Made by a program: the position numbers and the translations under genes. Shown here piece after piece: positions 41,978 to 50,422 of a stretch of 64,000 nucleotides of DNA. The notes under the pieces were generated by a model, which was given only the letters and a program-made list of their open reading frames with translations, did no database searches and was not told the DNA's origin. The DNA comes from Paraburkholderia guartelaensis. Lineage in GTDB: Bacteria > Pseudomonadota > Gammaproteobacteria > Burkholderiales > Burkholderiaceae. Position 1 is the stretch's first letter. Every line of letters begins with the position of its first letter. The DNA lies in assembly GCF_004353905.1 (NCBI RefSeq), contig NZ_SMOD01000003.1:248001-312000 (forward strand), in the 5' to 3' direction.

Positions 41978-42483
41978 CGTATTGCTCCTGGCTTTTGAAA
42001 CCGGATAACCGGATAGGTGTTCGGCGATGATCATGTGCGATCGCGTCGCACTGTCGTCAGAGATCGCGGTCCCATCCCCTCACGTGACCCGCCAAGGCCT
42101 TCACGATGCCCGGATTGCGCCGGTCGGATAGGTGCTGTTCCCTCAGGGGTATGCGCCGCCGCCCACGCGAATCGTGTCTGTATTCTGCGTAGACTGTCAT
42201 CCACCGGAGTTCCGGTCACCGGAAGGCTCCCATAAATAATATATCACAGCATGATATAAGCAAGTGTGCGCGGCTCACTGGCTGGAAACCGTCACAAATG
42301 TGGGTTGATGGGATGGATCAGTCCCCGTTGCTGGCCGTCGCCGCTGCGGTTCAGGCGCACGGCATCGCGCCCCGGAATGACTTTGCCGCGCTCGCGGAAA
42401 GGATGCCCTGCAATGGAGCCGTCGCGCCTGTTTTCGTGCTCTCAGCTAGACCTCGCGTGACCTGGGTGCGAGTGCTGGAGTGC
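41978..42483. other. 506-base gap with a perfect AT-rich inverted repeat
   Basis: No gene is supported here on either strand. TATATCA and TGATATA (42240-42246 and 42252-42258) form a perfect 7-bp inverted repeat with a CAGCA spacer, in a locally AT-rich patch beginning near 42231. It may be a regulator site or part of an unannotated RNA. Confidence 0.4.
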
Positions 42484-42951
42484 CTAATAGGCGCCGCCCG
42501 TATCGATCGTCAGATAGAGCATGTCATGCTCGAGGAGCGTGATGAAATGCTCGTCCTCCTGAAAAAGTTCTTCCAGGAGGTCGCTGCTGGAAAGCACGCC
42601 GATGACGCGCCCGGACTCGATGACCGGCAGGTGCCGGATCCGCCTGGTATGCATCGACGCGAGGCACTGATCGCAAGTGTGCTCGGGTGTCACGTAAAAC
42701 ACCTCGGTGGTCATGATCTCGCCAACCCTCGTGCTGGCGGCGTCGCGGCCGAGCACTTCGACCTTGCGTGCGTAGTCGCGCTGGGACAGGATGCCGGCAA
42801 GCGTGCTGCCTTGCAGCACCAGTACGGTCGTCACATCCTTTTCCGCCATTAAATGCAGCGCCGCAAGCACCGTGTCATCGGGGCTGACCGAAACAACCTC
42901 GCGGGAGATCACGGACAGAATCTGCCGTGCGGTCTTCCTCTCCTTTTTCAT
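42484..42951 (-). CDS. CBS-domain pair protein
   Basis: The protein is 155 residues from the ATG at 42951, preferred over a GTG at 42957 because GGAGG lies five bases before it. Two CBS motifs fill the chain, about 8-66 (VSPDDTVLAALHLMAEKDVTTVLVL, GILSQRDYARKV) and 78-140 (TTEVFYVTPEHTCDQCLASM, RIRHLPVIESGRVIGVLSSSDLLEEL). Such stand-alone Bateman modules bind adenine nucleotides. The target is unknown. It seems to be a single-gene unit. Confidence 0.9.
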   Translation of the reverse strand: MKKERKTARQILSVISREVVSVSPDDTVLAALHLMAEKDVTTVLVLQGSTLAGILSQRDYARKVEVLGRDAASTRVGEIMTTEVFYVTPEHTCDQCLASMHTRRIRHLPVIESGRVIGVLSSSDLLEELFQEDEHFITLLEHDMLYLTIDTGGAY

Positions 42952-43144
42952 GGCCACCTCCAGGCAGAACGGACAGCACGCACGGACTCCGCATGATCAA
43001 GGCAAACGGCACAAGATCAGTCCGCAACGCCTGGCCGATCTATTCGGTTGTGCTGAATTGCAGTGTAGGTCGTTTGCCTTACAAGGCCAGGTCGTTGGCA
43101 GTTGCACCCGCGTTATTCCCCGCGTTGCAGAGCGGGCTCGACGG

Positions 43145-44050
43145 TCATTGACCGATCTCTGTGCGCGCGGCTTCAGTGCGTGCGTATTGCAGGAATGCGC
43201 GCACTGCACGGGAGCGCTCGTGCCGGCGGTAAAGCAGGGCGATTTCCGAAGGAATGGGCTTGCCGTCCAGTGGCCGGTAGACGACGCCCGGCAGCGTGAC
43301 GCACGTGCATAGCGAGCCGGGAACGATTGCCACCGTATGACCGAGCGATACGCTCGCGACGACTGCGACCAGCGGGCCCGGCCGCAACTCGATCTGAGGC
43401 GAAAAGCGTCCGCGCCGAGCGACTTCAAGCGTGCCGAATTCCTGCTCGGGCACCGCGAACCGTGCGTTGCGCAACTGCTGCGGCGCAATGGTTTTCTGTG
43501 CAGCCAGCGGGGAGTCTTCCGGCAGTGCGACGACGAATTCGTCCTGATACACGCGGCTGGCTTGCAACTCTTCGGGCCAGGGCATCGGGGGTCTGACGTA
43601 GGCAACATCGAGTTGCCGGCCGACGAGTCGCGCCGGGATATCGTCCATTGGAATTTCCGAAAGCTCCACGTCGATCCGGGGACGCAGGTCGCGAAACTGC
43701 GTCAAGGTCCGGCGCATGATGCCTGCAAATACCGCCGAGGCGACGTAGCCGATCTGGATGCGCCCCAGCTGTCCGCGCTCGGCCAGCAGCCCGTGCTCGT
43801 GCGCCTCGTCGAGCTGGGCAAGCGCGGCGGTGGCACGCGGAATATAAGCCTCCCCTGCCGTGGTCAGCGACACGGAACGGCGGGTGCGGTGGAACAACCG
43901 GAACTGAAGCAGGCGCTCGGCGTCCTGAATCTGTTTGGTGAGCGAAGGCGGCGCAATTCCCAACTCTTCGGCCGCGCGTGCGAAATGCAGATGCCGGGCG
44001 ACCGCGAGAATGCAGCGCAAGTGACGGAGTTCCAGTGTCATAGTATTCAT
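43145..44050 (-). CDS. LysR-family regulator
   Basis: The protein has 301 residues. LELRHLRCILAVARHLHFARAAEELGIAPPSLTKQIQDAE is the HTH (about 6-45) of the BenM/CatM-like branch, which often senses aromatic acids. The effector domain shows VGRQLDVAYVRPP and VAIVPGSLC. It diverges from a DHA2 drug-exporter gene with 92 bases between starts, so that exporter is the probable target. A perfect inverted repeat covers its start codon, suggesting self-control. ATG 44041 is an alternative start. Confidence 0.88.
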   Translation of the reverse strand: MNTMTLELRHLRCILAVARHLHFARAAEELGIAPPSLTKQIQDAERLLQFRLFHRTRRSVSLTTAGEAYIPRATAALAQLDEAHEHGLLAERGQLGRIQIGYVASAVFAGIMRRTLTQFRDLRPRIDVELSEIPMDDIPARLVGRQLDVAYVRPPMPWPEELQASRVYQDEFVVALPEDSPLAAQKTIAPQQLRNARFAVPEQEFGTLEVARRGRFSPQIELRPGPLVAVVASVSLGHTVAIVPGSLCTCVTLPGVVYRPLDGKPIPSEIALLYRRHERSRAVRAFLQYARTEAARTEIGQ

Positions 44051-44063
44051 CCACGAATGAATA
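44044..44063. promoter_or_regulatory. perfect inverted repeat over the LysR start codon
   Basis: TATTCAT and ATGAATA are separated by six bases. The element includes the start codon of the leftward LysR gene and lies about 80 bases upstream of the rightward exporter. Confidence 0.5.
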
Positions 44064-44086
44064 AATGTGATTTTATCTGCTATCGA

Positions 44087-44115
44087 TTGACAACACAGCG
44101 CGCGCTAGCATCACG
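44087..44115 (+). promoter_or_regulatory. candidate exporter promoter with perfect -35 and weak -10
   Basis: TTGACA at 44087-44092 is a perfect -35 box. At 16-17 bp the -10 is only CATCAC or ATCACG, which is poor. That would suit an activator-dependent promoter. Confidence 0.4.
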
Positions 44116-44142
44116 CCTGCAATATTCGCTTGAGGAGCGCGC

Positions 44143-45744
44143 ATGGGAAACGAACGGAGTATCGAAGCGGTTGGGGAAGCGGTTGTCGAAGTTCCGGGAC
44201 TCGGTATCGAGCCGCGCTCTGCGGGCTTCCTGCTTGCCACGGCGTCTGCGACCTGCGCGCTGATCTCGCTGGACACGAACATCGTCGCGGTCTCGCTGCC
44301 GTCGATCGCGCGTTCGTTCCACGCGGGATTCGCCGACGTCGAATGGGTCGTGAGCGCGTACATGGTGACGTTCGCATCGTGTCTGCTGCCAATGGGCGGA
44401 CTCGCGGACCGCTACGGGCGCAAGAAGATGCTGGTGCTCGGCTTGCTGGTCTTCGCGCTTGCATCGCTTGGCTGTGGGCTGGCGCCGAGCGTGACGTCGT
44501 TGAATATCTTCCGCGCGGTGAAGGGCGTGGGCGCTGCGATGCTGTTGACGGCGGCGCTCGCAGTGATCGCCAACGCGTTCCCCGGCCCGCGCGAGCGCGC
44601 CCGGGCATGGGCGATCTGGGGCATGACGATGGGCATCTCGACCACCGTGGCACCGCTCGTCGGCGGCGTGATCACGCAATGGGTCGGCTGGCGGTGGATT
44701 TTCCTGCTCAATCTGCCCGTGTGCGCGGTCCTGGTCTTCTGCGCGCAGCGTGCGGTAACGGAGTCCCGCAATCCGCACGCACAACGCGTCGATTTTGCGG
44801 GAAGCCTGCTGTTCGGCATTGGGCTCGCGAGTGGAATCTGGGCCTTGATCGGCGCGCAGGACAACGGCTGGTACAGCGTCGCCACCGGCTCGCGCTTTGC
44901 CGCATGCGTGCTGTTGATCGGGTGCTTCATCGCGGTCGAAAAGCGGCTCGCGCATGCGGTCATCGATTTGTCGCTGTTCTCGCAGGCTCGGTTTGTCGCC
45001 GCGGTGCTTGGCATGTTTGGCTACGCCGCCTGTGCGCAGGTGATGATGACGTTTCTGCCGCTCTATCTGCAAAACGCGTTCGAATGGTCGCCTGTACGCG
45101 CTGGCGTCGGGATGCTCCCCTTCGCGCTCTCGATGATCGTTGGTCCGTATCTGGGCGCACGCATCGGGCGGCGCCTCGACGGCGCCACGTCGACGCTCTC
45201 CGTTGGACTCTGTCTCGTCGGCGCCGGCAATCTGCTGACCGCCGCTCTCGCGCCTTCAGGCGAGTACGGCTGGGTCGCGCTCGGCATGATCGTGACGGGC
45301 CTCGGGGCGGGCGTGCTGAACGGCGACACGCAGAAAGCCATCATGGCGTGCGTGCCCTCGCATCGCACCGGCATGGCGTCGGGCATCAGCACGACCACGC
45401 GCTTCACGGCAATCGTCACGTCGGTCGGCGTGCTGGGCGCTGTGCTCGCCACGCGCACGCGCGCCGCGATCGATGCTGCCATTGCATGTCACGGGTCGGC
45501 TGGCGCATGTGTCGACCCGCAGTTCATGTCGAATCTGCTCGCGGGCGATCTCGGCCACGCGCTTGCGCGTGTCGCCCCCGATATCCGTCTGGAGATGGCA
45601 TCGATTGCGCCGGCCGGCTTCGCTACAGGGTTCGCCGCGGCGCTTGGCGTCGCCGGTTGCCTCGCGCTGGCGGTCGCCGCGCTGATCTGGCTGCTCGCGG
45701 GACGCAACAGGGCGTCCGCGCGCTCGAACGCCGTACGACCTTAG
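44143..45744 (+). CDS. DHA2-family MFS multidrug exporter (14 TMS)
   Basis: The protein has 533 residues with about 14 transmembrane segments. SLDTNIVAVSLPSIARSFHAGFADVEWVVSAYMVTFA and LPMGGLADRYGRKKMLVLG match the EmrB/QacA (DHA2) family. It should expel hydrophobic toxicants by proton antiport. The charged N-terminal 35 residues are somewhat long. It is controlled, by position, by the divergent LysR regulator and is convergent with the DUF934 gene with only four bases between stops. Confidence 0.9.
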   Translation: MGNERSIEAVGEAVVEVPGLGIEPRSAGFLLATASATCALISLDTNIVAVSLPSIARSFHAGFADVEWVVSAYMVTFASCLLPMGGLADRYGRKKMLVLGLLVFALASLGCGLAPSVTSLNIFRAVKGVGAAMLLTAALAVIANAFPGPRERARAWAIWGMTMGISTTVAPLVGGVITQWVGWRWIFLLNLPVCAVLVFCAQRAVTESRNPHAQRVDFAGSLLFGIGLASGIWALIGAQDNGWYSVATGSRFAACVLLIGCFIAVEKRLAHAVIDLSLFSQARFVAAVLGMFGYAACAQVMMTFLPLYLQNAFEWSPVRAGVGMLPFALSMIVGPYLGARIGRRLDGATSTLSVGLCLVGAGNLLTAALAPSGEYGWVALGMIVTGLGAGVLNGDTQKAIMACVPSHRTGMASGISTTTRFTAIVTSVGVLGAVLATRTRAAIDAAIACHGSAGACVDPQFMSNLLAGDLGHALARVAPDIRLEMASIAPAGFATGFAAALGVAGCLALAVAALIWLLAGRNRASARSNAVRP

Positions 45745-45748
45745 GCGG

Positions 45749-46153
45749 TCAGTCCAACGCGTTCCCGCGCCACGGCGCCTCGCGCAGGGCATCACCCTGA
45801 TAAAACGCGGGGAAGCGTTCGAGCTGGCGAAGCGCGTCCGTCATGGAGATGTCAGCGCCTAACACGGCGCTCGAAAATCCCATGCGCTCCATCTGGAGCA
45901 ACTGATCGACGAGCACCTCGCCCGTCGCGCGCAGGTCGCCTGCGAAGCCGAGCCGTCGCCTGATCAGGTAGGCCTGGCTATAGGCGCGCCCATCGGTGAA
46001 CGACGGGAATTGAAGTTCCACGCGCGACGCAGCCGCAATTTCGATGGCGTAGGCAAGCGGATCGGCATCGTTCGGGAGGATCAAGGCGGACGCCGAAACA
46101 TCGCCGGCATGATCCTGAGCGTCCAGAAGACGTATGCGTGAGGCGGTTTTCAT
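45749..46153 (-). CDS. DUF934 protein, sulfite-reductase partner
   Basis: The protein is 134 residues from the ATG at 46153. The start overlaps the stop of the upstream sulfite reductase gene by four bases (ATGA), so translation is coupled. LQFPSFTDGRAYSQAYLIRRRLGF and FSSAVLGADIS are typical of DUF934, a family that occurs beside cysI in Burkholderiales. The exact job is unproven; a role in sulfite reduction is inferred from the constant pairing. The DHA2 exporter gene ends convergent, four bases away. Confidence 0.88.
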   Translation of the reverse strand: MKTASRIRLLDAQDHAGDVSASALILPNDADPLAYAIEIAAASRVELQFPSFTDGRAYSQAYLIRRRLGFAGDLRATGEVLVDQLLQMERMGFSSAVLGADISMTDALRQLERFPAFYQGDALREAPWRGNALD

Positions 46154-47940
46154 GCCATGCCCTCCGTCGTGGCTCGAACCATATCGGCGGCGGCCTTGAA
46201 CGGTTCGAGCCCGACGCGGCGCACCGTTTCGATGAACGTCTCGTTGCATGCGCCGCGCGGTTCGCGCAGCGCGACGTAAGCACCGATCAAGGCGTCGATG
46301 ACCTCGGGCACTTCCTGTGCCGAGAAAGACGGACCGATCACCTTGCCGGGTCGCGCATCGCCGCTACGCACCGACCCGTCCGAGCCGCCGAGCGTGACCT
46401 GGTACCACTCCGCGCCGTCCTTGTCGACACCGAGTATGCCGATATGCCCGCTATGGTGGTGGCCGCACGAGTTGATGCAGCCGCTGATATGCAGGTCGAT
46501 CTCGCCGATATCGTTCAGTTCGTCGAGGTCCTGGTAGCGCTCCATGATGCTTTGCGCGACCGGCAGCGACCGCGCGTTGGCGAGTGCGCAAAAATCGCCT
46601 CCGGGGCAGGCGATCATGTCGGTGAGCAGGTGCACGTTCGCGCTTGCGAGGCCAGTCGCGGATGCTGCCTGCCACAGGGCGAGCAGATCGTCGGCGTGAA
46701 CCCACGGCAACACGATGTTCTGCGTGTGCGTGACACGCGCCTCGCCCGCGGAGAAGCGATCGACGAGATCCGCCACGCGTTCGAGCTGATCGGCGGAGGC
46801 ATCGCCGGGTGCCTGCAGCACGCGCTTGAACGAGAGCGTGACGATGCGCAGAGACGGGTCCCTGTGCGCGGCGACGTTGCGTTCGAGCCAGCGCCGGAGT
46901 GGCGGCGTGCTCGCGGCCGCGGCCTCGAGCATGGCGCCGGCATGCGTATCGGCGGTGCGTGCCGTGTCGAGCTTCGGTGGTTCGATAAAGCAACGGCTTA
47001 CCCGCTCGAACTCGGCCTGCTCTATTGTGTGCGGGCCGCCGTCGATGTCGACGATCTGCCGGAACTCTTCCTCGACTTCGTCGACGAAGCGCTGGCCCTC
47101 GGCCTTCACGAGGATCTTGATGCGCGCCTTGTACTTGTTGTCGCGGCGGCCGTACTGGTTGTACACACGCACAACGGCCTCGATGTAGTTCATGATGTGC
47201 CGCCACGGCAGGAACTCTCGCATCAGCGTGCCGATCATCGGCGTCCGACCCATGCCGCCGCCCACGGTCACGCGAAACCCCAGCTCACCCTGTTCGTCGC
47301 GCACGAGGCGCAGGCCGACGTCATGCCAGTCCGTCGCCGCACGGTCTTCGGTCGCGCCGGTGATCGCAATCTTGAACTTGCGCGGCAGGAAGGCGAACTC
47401 CGGGTGCAGCGTGGTCCACTGGCGCATGATTTCGGCGAACGGGCGCGGGTCTGCGATCTCGTCGGGCGCGACGCCCGCGCGCTCGTCGCAAGAGATATTG
47501 CGGATGCAGTTGCCGCTCGTCTGGATGCCGTGCATGTCGACCGTCGCAAGCAGGTCCATCACGTCCGCCGCCTTCGAAAGCGGTATCCAGTTGAACTGAA
47601 CGTTGGTGCGTGTCGTGAAGTGGGCGTGGTGCGTGGGCAGGCGCCTCGTGCCGAGCTTGCGCTGCGCGTCGAGCGCGCGGCGGTAGACCTCGGCTTCGGG
47701 CTCGTCGTACTCGCGGGCCACGCGAGCGAGCACGCGAAGCTGTTCGCTCGACAGTTCGCCGTATGGGACAGCCACGCGCAGCATGGGCGCGTGCCGCTGC
47801 ACATACCAGCCGTTTTGCAGACGCAGGGGGCGAAACGCGTCCTCGCTCAGTGTGCCTTGCTGCCAGCGCTCGATCTGATCGCGGAACTGCGCCGCGCGGC
47901 TCGCCACGAAGGCCTTGTCGAATTCGTTGTAGCGATACAT
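46150..47940 (-). CDS. cysI: nitrite/sulfite reductase, siroheme [4Fe-4S] subunit
   Basis: The protein is 596 residues from the ATG at 47940. It has two ferredoxin-like/siroheme halves. The cluster ligands CPGGDFC (C-x5-C) and CINSC (C-x3-C) are present, as in ferredoxin-type sulfite/nitrite reductases. It reduces sulfite to sulfide (or nitrite to ammonia) in the cytosol. The DUF934 partner favours sulfite. The usual neighbours cysH, cysD and cysN are not next to it. It diverges from a CrgA-like LysR gene rather than a CysB-type gene. Confidence 0.9.
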   Translation of the reverse strand: MYRYNEFDKAFVASRAAQFRDQIERWQQGTLSEDAFRPLRLQNGWYVQRHAPMLRVAVPYGELSSEQLRVLARVAREYDEPEAEVYRRALDAQRKLGTRRLPTHHAHFTTRTNVQFNWIPLSKAADVMDLLATVDMHGIQTSGNCIRNISCDERAGVAPDEIADPRPFAEIMRQWTTLHPEFAFLPRKFKIAITGATEDRAATDWHDVGLRLVRDEQGELGFRVTVGGGMGRTPMIGTLMREFLPWRHIMNYIEAVVRVYNQYGRRDNKYKARIKILVKAEGQRFVDEVEEEFRQIVDIDGGPHTIEQAEFERVSRCFIEPPKLDTARTADTHAGAMLEAAAASTPPLRRWLERNVAAHRDPSLRIVTLSFKRVLQAPGDASADQLERVADLVDRFSAGEARVTHTQNIVLPWVHADDLLALWQAASATGLASANVHLLTDMIACPGGDFCALANARSLPVAQSIMERYQDLDELNDIGEIDLHISGCINSCGHHHSGHIGILGVDKDGAEWYQVTLGGSDGSVRSGDARPGKVIGPSFSAQEVPEVIDALIGAYVALREPRGACNETFIETVRRVGLEPFKAAADMVRATTEGMA

Positions 47941-48135
47941 GGTGACTGCGGAAATGCCGTGCAACGGCGGACAGGGAAGCGCCGACCTTATCGCGTCCGC
48001 ATCGGTGTCTCAAGAAGCAGATGCCGCAGAAATGAGCGCAGCAGTAGCGTGCGGGTTCATGATACAAAGTCTGGCAGACGCGAAAGAACGACGCGCAATT
48101 CACAAAGCGAAGCGACCACCAGCCAAGAACGCGCA

Positions 48136-49062
48136 ATGGACCGAATCGACGCCATGAAGGTTTTCGTCGCCACGCTCGACGAGGGAAGTCTCGCGGGCGC
48201 GGGCCGCCGGCTCGGCCGCTCGCCCGCGGCAGTCAGCCGGGCCATTGCGTTTCTCGAGGAGCACACCGGCACGGCGCTCCTGTACCGCACCACGCGCACG
48301 ATCCGTCTGAGCGAGGCGGGCGAGCGCTATGCGCTGGCGTGCCGGCGCATTCTTGCCGATCTCGAAGAAGCCGACCTGCTCGCCGCCGACGAGCGCTCCG
48401 CGCCGCGCGGGCTGCTGGGTGTAACGGCAGCGGTGGCCGTGGGCGAGGAGGTGCTGCGCCCGATGATCGAGGAATTCATCGACCGCAACCCCGAGGTGTC
48501 GATCCGTCTGCACCTGCTCGACCGGCCCGCGAGCCTCATCGACGAGGGCATCGACGTGGCGTTGCGCATCGCGCATCTACAGGATTCGACGCTCGTCGCC
48601 ATTCCAGTGGGCGAGGTGCGGCGTGTGGTGGTTGCCTCGCCCGACTATCTCGCCACGCATCCGGCCATCGAGACGCCCGCGGATCTCGCGAGCCACCCGA
48701 TCATTTCGATGACGCATTTCGGGCTCGACTCGTGGAGCTTCCCGGCGGCGCGTCAGACCGCGCTGCCCCAGGTCGTGCAGTTCTCGCCGCGCTTCATCGT
48801 GAATACGATACGCGCGGCGCGGGCTTCGGCCGTGGCGGGGCATGGCGTCACGCGGCTCTTTTCGTATCACGTGGCCGAAGAGGTCGAGGCGGGCCGGCTC
48901 AGGATCGTGCTGCGCGACAGCGAGCATGGGCCGCTGCCCGCGAATCTCGTCACGCCGCACGGGCGCCTTTCGGTGCCCAAGGTGCGCAGTTTCGTCGATT
49001 TCGCCGCGCCCCGGCTGCGCGAGTACTTCGAGCAGGCCCGCCGCATTGCCGATGCCGATTGA
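48136..49062 (+). CDS. LysR-family regulator (CrgA-like)
   Basis: The protein is 308 residues from the ATG at 48136; the open frame upstream runs antisense to the sulfite reductase gene. MDRIDAMKVFVATLDEGSLAGAGRRLGRSPAAVSRAIAFLE is the HTH (about 1-45), and FIDRNPEVSIRLHLLDRPASLIDEGIDVALRIA is the typical effector-domain strand. It faces two ways: divergent from cysI (195 bases) and upstream of an MFS pair (151 bases). Either may be its target. Confidence 0.88.
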   Translation: MDRIDAMKVFVATLDEGSLAGAGRRLGRSPAAVSRAIAFLEEHTGTALLYRTTRTIRLSEAGERYALACRRILADLEEADLLAADERSAPRGLLGVTAAVAVGEEVLRPMIEEFIDRNPEVSIRLHLLDRPASLIDEGIDVALRIAHLQDSTLVAIPVGEVRRVVVASPDYLATHPAIETPADLASHPIISMTHFGLDSWSFPAARQTALPQVVQFSPRFIVNTIRAARASAVAGHGVTRLFSYHVAEEVEAGRLRIVLRDSEHGPLPANLVTPHGRLSVPKVRSFVDFAAPRLREYFEQARRIADAD

Positions 49063-49126
49063 GCGACATTCGCCTGAGCGAATATCGACCCCATTCGTTC
49101 GTGACGCGGAAGAATGACTTACGTGT

Positions 49127-49147
49127 CGCGGCGATTCTCTCGCCGCG
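49127..49147. repeat. 8-bp inverted repeat upstream of the MFS pair
   Basis: CGCGGCGA and TCGCCGCG form a perfect 8-bp stem with a 5-base loop. It lies 66 bases before the MFS start. With no T-run it may be a weak LysR terminator or an operator. Confidence 0.4.
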
Positions 49148-49213
49148 CGAACTAACCTAGACTGGCTCCCATGTTCAGCGGGTGCTTCATTGCAGCCGCT
49201 CCCGGGAGTCTTA

Positions 49214-50422
49214 ATGCATCAAGCCGTCTCGAATCCGTCCGCGCCTGCGGCCTACAACGTCTGGCGGGGCACGCTCGCCGGGGCCAGCGCAAGCCTCATC
49301 GGCATTGGCCTCGCGCGTTTCGCCTACACACCGTTGTTGCCCGCGATCATCGGCGCACACTGGTTCCCCGCCTCGACTGCCGCTTACCTCGGCGCCGCGA
49401 ACCTGGGCGGCTATCTGGCCGGTGCGCTGCTCGCAGGCGCGATGGTCCGCGCCGCCAAACCCGCCACCGTCCTGCGCGCGATGATGCTGCTCGCGACCAT
49501 CGCGTTCGTCGCCTGCGCGGTGCCCGTTTCGTTCCTCTGGTTCTTCGTCTGGCGCTTTGCCTCGGGCCTGTCGGGCGGCGCGCTGATGGTGCTCGCCGCA
49601 CCCACGATCCTCGCGCACGTGCCGGCGGCGCGCCGCGGCTTCGCGAGCGGCGGCATCTTCACGGGCATCGGGCTCGGCATTGCCGCCTCGGGCACGATCG
49701 TGCCGATTCTGCTGCGCCAGGGCCTGACGGCCACGTGGCTCGGGCTCGCGGTCGTCTCGCTGCTGCTCACGGCCGTGGCGTGGAACGGCTGGCCCGAGCA
49801 CGGCACGCCGGCGCATGCTCACGCGCCTTCACGCTTCGAACACGCCAAGGCTTACCCCCGCACGCAGCTGCGCGCGCTCTATGCCGAATACGGGCTCAAC
49901 GCCGTGGGGCTCGTGCCGCACATGATCTTCCTCGTCGATTACGTGGCGCGCGGGCTGGGCCGCGGCGTGGATGCCGGTGCCGAGTTCTGGGTGCTGTATG
50001 GCATCGGCGCGATCGTCGGCCCGCTCGCAGCGGGGCACCTTGCGGACCGCTCGGGCTTCGGTCCGGCGTTGCGCGTCGCGTATCTGGTGCAGGCCGTGGC
50101 GGTTGCGATTCCGGCGCTGGGCTTCTTCGGCCCGGTGGGGCTGATGGTCTCCGCCGTGCTGGTGGGCGCCTTCACGCCCGGCATCGTGCCGCTCGTGCTC
50201 GGCCGCGTGAACGAGCTGCTCGCGCATCATCCGTCTGCCGTGAAGGCCGCGTGGAGCCGCGCCACGACGAGCTTCGCCGTGATGCAGGCGGTTGCCGCGT
50301 ACGGGCTGTCGTTCGTGTTCTCGTCGAGCGGCGGCAACTACCTCGTGCTGTTCGCGATCGGCGCCGCGGCGCTCGTGCTCGCGCTCTTCGTCGATCTCTT
50401 CTCCGCGTTGGGGGCCAAGTGA
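49214..50422 (+). CDS. MFS transporter, YbfB/YjiJ-type
   Basis: The protein is 402 residues from the ATG at 49214. It has twelve transmembrane segments; ASASLIGIGLARFAYTPLLPAII near the start is diagnostic for the YbfB/YjiJ subfamily. GTPAHAHAPSRFEHAKAYPRTQLR is the central loop. The stop overlaps the GTG start of the next MFS gene (GTGA), so the two are translated together. The substrate is unknown. Confidence 0.9.
   Translation: MHQAVSNPSAPAAYNVWRGTLAGASASLIGIGLARFAYTPLLPAIIGAHWFPASTAAYLGAANLGGYLAGALLAGAMVRAAKPATVLRAMMLLATIAFVACAVPVSFLWFFVWRFASGLSGGALMVLAAPTILAHVPAARRGFASGGIFTGIGLGIAASGTIVPILLRQGLTATWLGLAVVSLLLTAVAWNGWPEHGTPAHAHAPSRFEHAKAYPRTQLRALYAEYGLNAVGLVPHMIFLVDYVARGLGRGVDAGAEFWVLYGIGAIVGPLAAGHLADRSGFGPALRVAYLVQAVAVAIPALGFFGPVGLMVSAVLVGAFTPGIVPLVLGRVNELLAHHPSAVKAAWSRATTSFAVMQAVAAYGLSFVFSSSGGNYLVLFAIGAAALVLALFVDLFSALGAK

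Noticed and set aside
42298..42852. Rightward open frame of 184 codons
   Set aside because: Most of it is antisense to the CBS-domain gene, which has clear domain motifs.
46138..48135. Very long open frame upstream of and in frame with the CrgA-like LysR gene
   Set aside because: It lies antisense to the sulfite reductase gene, whose cluster motifs are intact. The LysR protein starts naturally at 48136.
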